From: Streptosporangium lutulentum
GTDB lineage: Bacteria; Actinomycetota; Actinomycetes; Streptosporangiales; Streptosporangiaceae
Direction of reading: 5' to 3'
NCBI RefSeq assembly: GCF_030811455.1
Contig: NZ_JAUSQU010000001.1
Location: 7,006,001 to 7,070,000, forward strand
DNA: 64,000 nucleotides
Part shown: in pieces, positions 35,559-43,938 of the stretch
Numbering within the stretch: position 1 is the stretch's first letter
How the letters are laid out: each line of letters starts with the position of its first letter
Made by a program: the position numbers and the translations under genes
Notes under the pieces: model-generated
Seen by the model: the letters and a program-made list of their open reading frames with translations, nothing else
Database searches by the model: none
Told to the model about the DNA's origin: nothing

Positions 35559-36547
35559 GCGGACGACCTTATTGCGCCGTCGGCCGCCTTGCCCGCTCGT
35601 TCGGGAAGGGCCACCGCGACCAGGCTCACACCGAGCAGGAACAGCCCCCCGACCGAGACGGGTGTGAGCCGCTCGCCGAGCACCACGACGCCGAGCAGCG
35701 CCGCCACCGCGGGTTCGGTGAGGGCGAGGGTCGCGGCGGTCGCGACCGGGGTGGTGCGCAGGCCCCTGCCGTACAGGAGATAGGCCAGCGCGGTGGTGGC
35801 GCAGCCCAGGTAGAGCGCGGTGAGCAGGCCCTGCGGCTCGGCGAGCCAGCCGGTGCCCGTCCACAGCAGGACGGGGAGCATGACGAGCGCGGACCCGCCG
35901 AACATCACCCCCATCACGGCGTTGGAGGAGGCTCCCGCGTTGATCGACCGGGCCGCCGTGACCGTGTAGAAGGCGTAGAGCAATCCGCCGAGCAGCGCGA
36001 GCAGGATGCCGTCCGCCCGCGCCTCGCCCTCTCCACCGGTGAGTACGGCGCAGCCGATGATCGCCATCGCGGTCGCCCCCGCCCAGCGCCGGGTGGGGGG
36101 CACCCGGTCCAGTCCCCAGGAGAGCAGGCCGGTGAAGACGGGACCGCTGCCGATGGCGACGACCGTGCCGATGGCCACCCCGGTCCGGGTGACCGCGGCG
36201 AAGTAGCACAGCTGGTAGGCGGCCACGGCCACCGCGGCAGGCAGGAGCACGCCGACCCGGAGCGGGGCCTTCTGAAACGGGACCTCCTGGGGCGGAGCCT
36301 TCTGGGGCGGGGCCTTCTGGGGCGGGGCCTTCTGGAGTGTGCCGGCGCCGAGCGGTGTCTTCGGGGACATGCCGATACGAGGCCGGACCGCCGATCGCAT
36401 GGCCGGGCCGACGGCGATCGCGAGCACCAGGCCACCGATCACCAGCCGGGCCGCGGCCAGGGAGACCGGGTCGACCCCGGCCACGAGCAACCCGGCGGTT
36501 CCGGCGGTTCCCCAGAGCACGGCGGCTCCGATCACGGCGAGCTTCAC
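35555..36547 (-). CDS. EamA/DMT-family exporter with repeat-containing loop
   Basis: About 330 residues with ten predicted helices in two EamA halves, starting VKLAVIGAAVLWGTAGTAGLLVAGVDP. Members export metabolites such as amino acids. The cytoplasmic loop after helix 2-3 carries a tandem QKAPP repeat (about five units, encoded near 36265-36340) that is absent from typical members. I chose the GTG at 36547; the TTG at 36565 lies inside the operator palindrome. Confidence 0.88.
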   Translation of the reverse strand: MKLAVIGAAVLWGTAGTAGLLVAGVDPVSLAAARLVIGGLVLAIAVGPAMRSAVRPRIGMSPKTPLGAGTLQKAPPQKAPPQKAPPQEVPFQKAPLRVGVLLPAAVAVAAYQLCYFAAVTRTGVAIGTVVAIGSGPVFTGLLSWGLDRVPPTRRWAGATAMAIIGCAVLTGGEGEARADGILLALLGGLLYAFYTVTAARSINAGASSNAVMGVMFGGSALVMLPVLLWTGTGWLAEPQGLLTALYLGCATTALAYLLYGRGLRTTPVATAATLALTEPAVAALLGVVVLGERLTPVSVGGLFLLGVSLVAVALPERAGKAADGAIRSSA

Positions 36548-36554
36548 GGATAAA

Positions 36555-36565
36555 TTGTCTGACAA
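36555..36565. promoter_or_regulatory. GntR/FadR-type operator
   Basis: TTGTCTGACAA, a perfect palindrome with a single central base, matches the FadR-subfamily pattern T-N-G-T-N3-A-C-N-A. A second half-site (CTAGACAA) follows at once. It lies 8 bp before the chosen exporter start and is the expected target of the co-transcribed GntR regulator. Confidence 0.7.
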
Positions 36566-36787
36566 CTAGACAATGGATGTCCAGTCTTTTTCCGGCGACG
36601 ATCCCGCACCGGCTGCCACTTCCTTGATCGCGACAACGAAAGAGGTGACCGAAACCCCTGGCCACCCGACTGCTTCCGGCGCGCCCTTGACACTCGCCAC
36701 AACCGCCCGAACGGTCCGGAATAAGGCACGGCAGGACGCGCCTCGGCACACGGCACGGGGTGAGAGATGCGACGCCGGCGCGGCAGC

Positions 36788-36960
36788 ACGACGCGGGCAG
36801 CACGGCGCGAAAGGTGTGACACGACGCGGGCAGCACGGCGCGAAAGGTGTGACACGACGCGGGCAGCACGGCGCGAAAGGTGTGACACGACGCGGGCAGC
36901 ACGGCGCGAAAGGTGTGACACGACGCGGGCAGCACGGCGCGAAAGGTGTGACACGACGCC
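36788..36960 (+). repeat. 33-bp minisatellite, five near-identical copies
   Basis: Units start with ACGACGCGGG at 36788, 36821, 36854, 36887 and 36920, and a truncated sixth begins at 36953. Period exactly 33 bp, almost no divergence. All plus frames and some minus frames are open through it; a 147-codon plus ORF from 36573 to 37016 would encode RRGQHGAKGVT units. Codon evidence does not favour any frame. The 555-bp stretch 36548-37102 otherwise holds no supported gene. Confidence 0.85.
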
Positions 36961-37102
36961 GCGAAGGCGCGGCGAGTCACGCGGGTGACGCGACCGGCGC
37001 AGGTGGCGCGGCGTGATGCCGACGCGGCACCGGCGCGCGTCGCCGTCCCGGGCGCGAGCCTCCGCTCCGGGCCGGAACTCCCGGCCCCGGCGACCGCCCG
37101 GC

Positions 37103-37444
37103 CTACGACGCGATCGGGAACGTGCCGGTCGGCGCCGCCTGCGGCCGCACGTCCGGAGAACCCTTCTTGCCCGTTCTCACCCTGACCGACCGGGCCGTCG
37201 CCACACAGTGCGCGCAGAAAAGCCCACTCCGGCCGTCACGACAGGTGCAGTGCCACCGCAGGACCCCGTCGACGATCCGGAACTCCACACAGGCGGCGCC
37301 TTCGTCCACCTCCGCGGTCACAAGCGGCGGGCTGAATCGGACGAGTTGCACCGCTCCCGATTTCTCCAGCTCATCGCCGTGCTCCAGCGCCGCCTGGTCC
37401 GCGCGGTCCGCCTCTGCACCGATCAGGTCCGCGATCCTCTGCAT
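37103..37444 (-). CDS. small SWIM-type zinc-finger protein
   Basis: 113 residues. After an N-terminal helix the segment HCTCRDGRSGLFCAHCVA fits the SWIM pattern CxC-xn-CxH, a zinc site thought to bind DNA or protein. SWIM domains often accompany SNF2 helicases or occur in small stand-alone proteins in actinomycetes; no helicase is nearby. Start ATG at 37444. Confidence 0.75.
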   Translation of the reverse strand: MQRIADLIGAEADRADQAALEHGDELEKSGAVQLVRFSPPLVTAEVDEGAACVEFRIVDGVLRWHCTCRDGRSGLFCAHCVATARSVRVRTGKKGSPDVRPQAAPTGTFPIAS

Positions 37445-37629
37445 GGGACGCCCCCTCTCTATCTAGAAAGACGTATCAGAAGGGTCGCCAGTTCCTAATC
37501 ACCACGTAGATCAATATCGAGTGAATAAATCCTTTCTTGATCTAAATCACCCGCACGTCTGGTCGCCGATCACCCACGTTGCTAGGGTTTCGCCACTGTC
37601 AACCGCGCATATCGGTAATGCGAGGTATT

Positions 37630-39675
37630 ATGGCTAGCCGCAAACACTCGATCAGGGCCAAGATTTCCACCCTGTTGTTGGTGCCAATCGTCTCTCTTGT
37701 AGCGATTTGGGTATTTGCGGCGACCCTTACCCTCCGGGACGGCCAGCAGTTGCTCAATGCCGGCAAGGGCTATCAGTACGGGGTCGTCCCCGCCCGGGCG
37801 TTGACCACCGCGTTACAGCACGAACGGCTGCTCTCCCTTTCCGTGCTGGGCGACGACGTGATCTCGCGTGGCGAGCTGGACGCTCAGCGGGTCCGGACGA
37901 ACGCCGCGCGAGCGGAGCTGGAACGGCTGGCGCCCGCGCTTGAGACGGGCGTGAGTCCGGCCGTGTGGAGCCGGCTGGACCGGTTGCTGACCATGGTGGG
38001 CCGGCTCACCGGCATCCGCAGCGGGATCGACAGCCGCTCCGCCACCCGGTTGCGGACCCTGAACGACTACAACACGATCATCGCGACGGCCTTCGAGGTC
38101 TACGAGAGGATCCGGGTGTCCTCGGACACCGATCTGAACGACCAGACCCGGGCCGTCGTCATGGTCGGGCGGAGCCGGGAGATGCTCAGCCAGCAGGCCG
38201 CGCTGATCTCCGGCGCCGTGGCCGCGAAGACCATGAGCGGCGAGGAACGTGCCATGTTCAGGGAACTGGTCACCGGCCGCAGGCTGCTCTACTCGCTGGG
38301 GTTCAACCAGTTCGACGAGGAGTTCCAGGGGCTGTACGGGAAACTGCAGGACTCCCCCGCCTACGCCTCGTTCGAGCGGATCGAGAACGCCGTCGCCGCC
38401 GAGGCGAATCCGGAAACCTCCTGGGCGACGGTCGCCGCGCCCCTCTCCGACGCCTTCGACAGGCTCGGCGGAGACGTCAGCAGGCGCATCACCGAGCGAT
38501 CCGCGCCTCTCGCCACCGGCATCCTGGTCCAGATCGGTCTCGCCGGCGGGCTGGGACTGATCGCGGTCGCGGTGTCCGTCTTCGTCTCGGTACGGTTCGG
38601 CCGCCGGATAGGCACCGAACTCGTCGGCCTCCAGCAGGCCGCCCTCGACCTGGCGAACAGACGGCTGCCCGACGTGGTCGAACGGCTCCGCCGGGGTGAG
38701 GAGGTCTGCTCCGAGGTGCCCGAACTCCACCACGGCAGCACCACCGAGATCATCAGCGTCGGCGAGGCGTTCTCCTCGGTGCAGCGAACCGCCGTCGAGG
38801 CCGCCGTCGGCCAAGCCCAGATGCGCAAGGGCCTCAACAAGGTCTTCGTGAGCCTGGCCAGACGGAACCAGTCTCTGCTGCATCGTCAGCTCTCCATGCT
38901 GGAGACGATGGAACAGCGGGCCGGCGACCCCGCGACCCTTGAGGACCTGTTCAGCCTGGACCACCTGACCACCCGCATGCGCCGTCACTCCGAGGGCCTG
39001 ATCATCCTGTCCGGTTCGCCCCCCGGCCGAGGGTGGCGGGTGCCGGTCACGGTCTACGACGTGGTTCGCGCCGCCGTCGAGGAGGTCGAGGACTACCTTC
39101 GCGTGGCGGTGAGCGTGCCGCAGGGGCCGGCCGTGATCGGAGCGGTCGTCACCGACGTGATCCATCTGATCGCCGAACTGGTGGAGAACGCCGCCGTCTT
39201 CTCACCCCCGCACACCTCGGTGCGCGTCCACGGCCAGCTGGTGGCCAGGGGGTACGCCATCGAGGTGGAGGACCGCGGGCTCGGCATCTCACCGGGGGAG
39301 ATGGCCCAGCTCAACGAGCGGCTGGCCAATCCTCCGGAGTTCGACCTGGCCGACAGCGACCGGCTCGGCCTGTTCGTCGTCACGCAACTCGCCGCCCGCC
39401 ACAACATCCGCGTCTCCCTGCGGTCCTCCCCCTTCGGGGGCACCACGGCGATCGTGCTCCTCCCGAGCGAGCTGATGGCCGAGACGCCCAGGTCACGGCC
39501 CACCTACTCGGCCGAGCTCGAACGGATCGCCTCGGGTGGCCGTCTTCCCAGGCGGGTACGGCAGGCCATGCCGAACCAGGTGCGAGAACCGGAGCCCGGA
39601 CCGGCGTCGGGCAGCGTGCTGACCTCGTTCCCCGAGGGACGGCGGCGCGCCGAGCAGGACGGTGAGTCACCATGA
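37630..39675 (+). CDS. conservon-type sensor kinase (CvnA-like) with nitrate/nitrite-sensing domain
   Basis: About 681 residues. N-terminal helix (ISTLLLVPIVSLVAIWVF), an extracytoplasmic helical NIT-type domain (about 40-310), helix 2 (ILVQIGLAGGLGLIAVAVSVFVSV), a linker with ARRNQSLLHRQLSMLETME, and an ATPase domain with LIAELVENAAVFSPP (N box), EDRGLGISPGEM (G1) and GLFVVTQLAARH (G2). These are hallmarks of CvnA proteins. ATG at 37630 used; an ATG at 37618 is equally possible. Overlaps the DUF742 gene by ATGA. Confidence 0.85.
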   Translation: MASRKHSIRAKISTLLLVPIVSLVAIWVFAATLTLRDGQQLLNAGKGYQYGVVPARALTTALQHERLLSLSVLGDDVISRGELDAQRVRTNAARAELERLAPALETGVSPAVWSRLDRLLTMVGRLTGIRSGIDSRSATRLRTLNDYNTIIATAFEVYERIRVSSDTDLNDQTRAVVMVGRSREMLSQQAALISGAVAAKTMSGEERAMFRELVTGRRLLYSLGFNQFDEEFQGLYGKLQDSPAYASFERIENAVAAEANPETSWATVAAPLSDAFDRLGGDVSRRITERSAPLATGILVQIGLAGGLGLIAVAVSVFVSVRFGRRIGTELVGLQQAALDLANRRLPDVVERLRRGEEVCSEVPELHHGSTTEIISVGEAFSSVQRTAVEAAVGQAQMRKGLNKVFVSLARRNQSLLHRQLSMLETMEQRAGDPATLEDLFSLDHLTTRMRRHSEGLIILSGSPPGRGWRVPVTVYDVVRAAVEEVEDYLRVAVSVPQGPAVIGAVVTDVIHLIAELVENAAVFSPPHTSVRVHGQLVARGYAIEVEDRGLGISPGEMAQLNERLANPPEFDLADSDRLGLFVVTQLAARHNIRVSLRSSPFGGTTAIVLLPSELMAETPRSRPTYSAELERIASGGRLPRRVRQAMPNQVREPEPGPASGSVLTSFPEGRRRAEQDGESP

Positions 39676-40028
39676 CGGAGCGCTGGCTCGACCGGGAGGC
39701 GGGTCCGATCGTCCGTCCCTACACGGTCACCCGCGGCCGGACCAAGGCCACCGGAGCCCAGTTCGACCTGACCACCGTGGTGGTGGCGACCAGGACCTCC
39801 TGGCGGGACCTGTCACCCGAACACGTGTCGATCATGAACACCTGCCACGTGCCGGTCTCGGTCGCGGAGGTGGCCGCGGAGACCGGCCTGCCCATCGGGG
39901 TGATCCAGGTGCTTCTGAGCGACCTGCGCGACGCCGGTCTGATCACTGTGCGACCCCCCACGGCCCCCGTCACGGCTCCCAGGGAAAGCCTTCTTCGCGA
40001 CGTGCTCGCCGGGCTCAGGGCGCTGTGA
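39672..40028 (+). CDS. DUF742 protein (CvnC-like)
   Basis: 118 residues. Typical features: an N-terminal RPYTVTRGRTKATGAQFDLTTVVV segment and a winged-helix-like part (PVSVAEVAAETGLPIGVIQVLLSDLRDAGLITV). In conservons CvnC works with the CvnA sensor, the CvnB roadblock protein and the CvnD GTPase. Here only A and C are present. The ATG overlaps the sensor stop (ATGA). Confidence 0.85.
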   Translation: MTERWLDREAGPIVRPYTVTRGRTKATGAQFDLTTVVVATRTSWRDLSPEHVSIMNTCHVPVSVAEVAAETGLPIGVIQVLLSDLRDAGLITVRPPTAPVTAPRESLLRDVLAGLRAL

Positions 40029-40129
40029 CACCTCCGAACCGACCACTCGATCAGAACAATCGCGGCATCGCGCGGCCGGAGGCGACCTCAACGCCGTGAG
40101 AAGCCGTGAGAAGGGCAATCCGTTCGTGG

Positions 40130-40621
40130 TCAATCGGTGGCCAGCCGGGCGTGCCGCTCCACGTCGTATCGCACGCCCTCATAGCTCAGCTTGGCCCGCT
40201 CGATCCCCTCGACCAGGAAACCGGCCTTGGTCGCCACCGCGCAGGAGGCCGGGTTGTTGAGCCGGTGCCCCAGCTCCAGCCGGAACAGCCCTCGCTCCTG
40301 GAACGCCCATTCCGCCATCTTCCTGGCCGCGGCCACGGCCACTCCGCGCCCCCTGGCCCGCGGTGACGTCCAGTAGGACACCCAGCCGGTGTCATGCGTG
40401 TCGATGTTGCTCACCGCGACGTTCCCCACCACCTGGCCGCCCACCACCACGGCGAACGCCTGCGCGTCGTCCCGGAACCCCCACAGCCCCATCCACTCCA
40501 GGGCCGCCCGGTGCGTGTCGATCGGCTGCGCCGCCTGCTGTGCCATATCCGGAGAACTGAACGCGTCGAGCAGAACCGGCACGTCGTCGGGGTGCCACCC
40601 ACGCAATTCCACGTCAATCAT
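40130..40621 (-). CDS. GNAT acetyltransferase (RimJ-like)
   Basis: About 163 residues. The acetyl-CoA-binding segment SPRARGRGVAVAAARKMAEWAFQERGLFRLEL and the following NNPASCAVATKAGFLVEGIER are typical of the Acetyltransf_3/RimJ group that modifies N-terminal or small-molecule amines. Start ATG at 40621 (MIDVELRGWHP); a longer frame to 40726 exists but would run into the divergent gene's promoter. Confidence 0.85.
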   Translation of the reverse strand: MIDVELRGWHPDDVPVLLDAFSSPDMAQQAAQPIDTHRAALEWMGLWGFRDDAQAFAVVVGGQVVGNVAVSNIDTHDTGWVSYWTSPRARGRGVAVAAARKMAEWAFQERGLFRLELGHRLNNPASCAVATKAGFLVEGIERAKLSYEGVRYDVERHARLATD

Positions 40622-40724
40622 GCCGTGCAGGGTATCCACCACGAAAAGGACCATCGAGGCCGGTGAACCACCCGATGCCCAACCCCTTGTGAGAGCGCTT
40701 TCAGTGAGGGCAGGATGGATCTCC

Positions 40725-41354
40725 ATGACGACTGTCCGGCCGTACCGCCCCGACGATCAGGCCGCTCTCTTCGACATCTGTGTCCGGACCGCCCACCAGG
40801 GCGGCGACTCCCGGCACATCTATCCCGACCTCGACCTGATGCCGAACATATTCGCAGCTCCCTACGCTTTCCTGGAGCCGGATCTGACCTTCGTCGCCGA
40901 CGACGGAGACCGCGCGGTCGGCTACGTCCTCGGCACGGCCGACACCGTCGCCTTCGCCCGGGCCTTCCGCGCCTCGTGGCTGCCCCGGATGAGAGAGCGG
41001 TTTCCCGAGCCGGCCGGGCCGCCGGCGAACCCGAGCGAGACCATGATCCGTCTGATGTACCACCCGGAACGGATGGTCCTGCCGGAACTGGCCGCCTACC
41101 CGGCGCACCTCCACATCGACCTGCTCCCGGAGCACCAGCGCAAGGGCCACGGCCGCGCGCTGATGAACACCTTCCTCGACGCGCTGCACCGCAGGGGCAC
41201 GGAGGCCGTCCACCTCGGCATGGTCAGCGCCAACACCAGGGCGAGGGCTTTCTACGACCGCCTCGGTTTCCACGAGATCCCGGTCGCCGACCCCGGCGAG
41301 CTCACCTACCTCGGCCGGAGAACGGACCGGACGGCACAGCCCACCGCGACCTGA
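40725..41354 (+). CDS. GNAT acetyltransferase
   Basis: 209 residues. Motif A is seen in AHLHIDLLPEHQRKGHGRALMNTFLDAL and motif B in VHLGMVSANTRARAFYDRLGFHEI. The insert between the N-terminal RPYRPDDQAALFDICVRT and motif A is longer than in minimal GNATs, like the acetyltransferase found with O-GlcNAcase domains. Substrate unknown. ATG at 40725. Confidence 0.85.
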   Translation: MTTVRPYRPDDQAALFDICVRTAHQGGDSRHIYPDLDLMPNIFAAPYAFLEPDLTFVADDGDRAVGYVLGTADTVAFARAFRASWLPRMRERFPEPAGPPANPSETMIRLMYHPERMVLPELAAYPAHLHIDLLPEHQRKGHGRALMNTFLDALHRRGTEAVHLGMVSANTRARAFYDRLGFHEIPVADPGELTYLGRRTDRTAQPTAT

Positions 41355-41642
41355 CGGCCCTCGCGTCCGTGACCTCCCCCGATCCGACCAGGTCCAGGTG
41401 CTTCGCGAGAGGGAATTCCTCGATCTCCGATCGCGACGCCACCCAGGTCGCGGCCCCCTCCGATCGCCCGATCGGGTACGACGCGTGCGGCATGCCGTCG
41501 TTTGAATCGAAGATCCCAGATAGATCTACGATCTGACGGGCACTCAGCAGCTATGAGTGACGCTTCGAAGAACCACGACTTCTGCGGGAACGGTGTCGGC
41601 GACGGGCCCTTGAACCGGCCAAAGACGATGGGAGAGGTGGCT

Positions 41643-41870
41643 GTGAGTCTGGCGGTCAGCGAATCACTCGCCAACCACGGCCACCATGCGCTGGCCAACG
41701 CGCACGAGACCGCCGCCGTCGATCACCAGCGCATGGCCGAGGCGGGGGTGGGCGACATCGAGGAGCACCTCGACCTGGCACGATGGCACCGCTGGTGCGC
41801 GATCGTGGAGGATCAACTCGCCAGTGAGGCGGACGAGCGGACTCCCGCCAGAAGAGGAAACGATTCCTGA
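41643..41870 (+). CDS. small hypothetical helical protein
   Basis: About 75 residues from the GTG at 41643, preceded by GGGAGAGG 5 bases upstream; an in-frame ATG at 41553 would add 30 residues. Rich in Ala, His and Glu (NHGHHALANAHETAAVDHQRM), probably helical, no signal peptide. No family recognised. The 288 bp between the acetyltransferase and this start hold nothing else that I can support. Confidence 0.55.
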   Translation: MSLAVSESLANHGHHALANAHETAAVDHQRMAEAGVGDIEEHLDLARWHRWCAIVEDQLASEADERTPARRGNDS

Positions 41871-41996
41871 ACGCGGCGCGCCTCTCGCCTGCCCTCGTGG
41901 GGAAGAACACCGCGCCGCGGGAACCGGGGGGTCGCGTGCGCCCGTCGCCGGAGCCTCACGGGGAACGTTCTCGCCGTTCCCGGAGGATTCAGGCGT

Positions 41997-42539
41997 TCAC
42001 CAGGCGTAGGGGTCGCGTCCGCTCATGGCGAGGGCCCGCTCCAGCGTGGAGGCCGAGGCGGGAACCGCCACCTCCGGGCCCATGATGCCGTACGCGCGGC
42101 CCCGCTCCGCCGTCATCGTCACCGCTTCGAGGGTCACCGTCGCGAGTTCCTCGCTCACGACCGGCTCCTGACCGGTCGCTCGCGCCAGGTCCCAGCCGTG
42201 CAGGACCAGCTCCGTCAGGTACAGCCTCCCGACGACCGGGGCGGGCATCTCCGTCATGGCCATGTAGCTCGTTCCGTCGAGCGCGCCTGCCTCTCCCCAG
42301 GCCGCCATCGTTCTCTCCATCTGCTCCGCGAAGCCGGCCTGATGTGGTGTGCCGTCGAAGGGCTCCTTGCGTGCCGCCAGCTCCGAGCCGTATCCCGCCC
42401 AGGTGGTCAGATGCTCGATCAGCGCCTCCACGTTCCAGCCGTCGCAGGGCGTGGGATCGCCCAGCCGTTCGGGTTTGACGCCTTCGACCACCGTGACGGC
42501 GTTTCGGGCCGCCTCACGCATCCGCTCGTAGAACTCCAT
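41997..42539 (-). CDS. TIGR03086/DinB-like metal-binding protein
   Basis: 180 residues. The mycothiol-dependent maleylpyruvate isomerase N-terminal signature is visible: PTPCDGWNVEALIEHLTTW (first metal His region) and LVLHGWDLARATGQ (second). The four-helix fold binds a divalent metal and in characterised members uses mycothiol. The exact reaction is unknown. Divergent from the AraC regulator, about 50 bp apart. Confidence 0.85.
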   Translation of the reverse strand: MEFYERMREAARNAVTVVEGVKPERLGDPTPCDGWNVEALIEHLTTWAGYGSELAARKEPFDGTPHQAGFAEQMERTMAAWGEAGALDGTSYMAMTEMPAPVVGRLYLTELVLHGWDLARATGQEPVVSEELATVTLEAVTMTAERGRAYGIMGPEVAVPASASTLERALAMSGRDPYAW

Positions 42540-42589
42540 GACGGCTACGCTAAAGACGTCCGTTCGTCCTTGTATTGAAGAAATGCGAC

Positions 42590-43468
42590 ATGCGACCCCA
42601 GTACGGAGGCACCCGGGGCATCATCAACCCCGCGACCGCCATCACCGGTTTTCACCTCGACCGCCGGCCGCCGTCGGATGACCTCACCCCGTTCGTCGCG
42701 CACTACTGGCACGTCGAATGGAATCTGAGGGAGCCGTACGAACAGTGCGTGCTGCCCCATCCCTCCGTGCACATGACCTTCGCACCGGACGGGTCGAGCA
42801 GCGTCAAAGGAGTGATCCGCGAGCGGTTCCACCAGATGCTCGCGGGCAGGGGACGGGTCCTCGGGGTGCTGTTCCATCCCGGCGGATTCCGGCCTTTCCT
42901 CAACGCGCCGTTGTCCACCGTCACGGACCGCACGCTCGACCTGGCGGACGTCTTCGGGCCGGCCGGTCCCCGGCTGGCGGAAAACGTCCTGAACGCTCCG
43001 GACGGGGCAGGGATGATCGCGCTGGTGGACGAGTTCCTTCGAGCGGTACGGCCGGAGCGTGACGCCGTCGCCGAGGAGGTGACGGGAATGGTCGCCCTGG
43101 CGGCGGGTGACTCCGGCGTCGTCCGGGTCGACGATCTGGCGGAACGCCTCGGCGTGTCCGCGAGAAGACTGCAGCGGCTCTTCGCGGAGCACGTCGGAGT
43201 GGGGCCGAAATGGGTGATCCGGCGCTATCGGATGCACGAGGCCGCGGAACGGGCGGGATCCGGCCTGACCGTCGACTGGACGGCCCTCGCCGTGGAGCTC
43301 GGATACAGCGACCAGGCCCACTTCATCCGCGATTTCACGAACACGGTCGGCATGCCCCCGTCGCAGTACGCACGAACGGTCCGCGACAGCGGGGCCGAGT
43401 CGGAAAGGCGCGCTTCCGCGGGTGGCGAGGGCGACTCTCCAGGGCGCCGGACGGCCGGCGGAGACTGA
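42590..43468 (+). CDS. AraC-family transcriptional regulator
   Basis: About 292 residues. N-terminal DUF6597-like domain (LTPFVAHYWHVEWNLREPYEQCVLPHPSVHMTF) and C-terminal AraC-type double helix-turn-helix (VDDLAERLGVSARRLQRLFAEHVGVGPKWVIRRYRM and LAVELGYSDQAHFIRDFTNTVGMPPSQYA). It may control the divergent DinB-like gene. ATG at 42590; a TTG at 42575 is in frame. Confidence 0.88.
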   Translation: MRPQYGGTRGIINPATAITGFHLDRRPPSDDLTPFVAHYWHVEWNLREPYEQCVLPHPSVHMTFAPDGSSSVKGVIRERFHQMLAGRGRVLGVLFHPGGFRPFLNAPLSTVTDRTLDLADVFGPAGPRLAENVLNAPDGAGMIALVDEFLRAVRPERDAVAEEVTGMVALAAGDSGVVRVDDLAERLGVSARRLQRLFAEHVGVGPKWVIRRYRMHEAAERAGSGLTVDWTALAVELGYSDQAHFIRDFTNTVGMPPSQYARTVRDSGAESERRASAGGEGDSPGRRTAGGD

Positions 43469-43508
43469 GGGGCTTCGGCCCTCGGTCCACGGGTCTCTTC
43501 GCATCTAA

Positions 43509-43538
43509 GGTTCGTGGGCCTCTTCAGGACCACGAACC
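43509..43538. terminator. hairpin after the AraC gene
   Basis: Perfect 9-bp arms (43509-43517 and 43530-43538) with a 12-base loop, between convergent genes. Confidence 0.65.
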
Positions 43539-43572
43539 GACGACCCTTGGGACTTCCTGGCCGGAGGTCGGC

Positions 43573-43615
43573 GGCCTTCCGGCGGCGGGTGGGTCACCAC
43601 GCTCACCGGAAGGCC
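43573..43615. terminator. hairpin downstream of the DUF6295-like gene
   Basis: Perfect 10-bp arms GGCCTTCCGG (43573-43582) and CCGGAAGGCC (43606-43615) around a 23-base loop, just past the stop of the minus-strand gene. Confidence 0.6.
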
Positions 43616-43637
43616 CAGCCGTACCTCAGATGACGGC

Positions 43638-43925
43638 TCAGGATGAGGTGACGCGGCTCCGGCCGGAGGCGAGCCCGGCGGGCGCGGCGGCCAGAGCCTT
43701 CTGGATGGCCTCGACCAGGGCCAGCGCCGACTCCTCGGTGAGCTCGACCGCCACCCGCGCCGAGGGACCGTCCGCCGGGTTCGTGAAGTCGATGTTCACC
43801 GTGTGCTCGTGACAGGCGTGGTAGGGGTGGTCGATGTAGACGGCCCCCTCGCTGAGCATGAACCAGCCGGAGCCCCCCTTGCCGGCGCCGTCGAGTTCGA
43901 TCTTCTCGGTGAGATATGTGCACAT
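43638..43925 (-). CDS. small DUF6295-like protein
   Basis: 95 residues, starting MCTYLTEKIELDGAGKGGSGWF and including VYIDHPYHACHEHTVNIDFTNP, as in a small conserved actinobacterial family. It contains several His and Cys residues (HPYHACHEH) that could bind metal. It lies 13 bp after the dienelactone hydrolase gene in the same direction and is probably co-transcribed. Confidence 0.75.
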   Translation of the reverse strand: MCTYLTEKIELDGAGKGGSGWFMLSEGAVYIDHPYHACHEHTVNIDFTNPADGPSARVAVELTEESALALVEAIQKALAAAPAGLASGRSRVTSS

Positions 43926-43938
43926 ACTGGTCTCCTGC

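Noticed and set aside
36544-36954. 136-codon minus ORF across the minisatellite and operator
   Set aside because: It overlaps the start of the exporter gene in another frame and is open only because the repeat unit has no stops.
36788-36960. Possible CRISPR array in the 33-bp repeats
   Set aside because: Head-to-tail identical units with no spacers, so a minisatellite.
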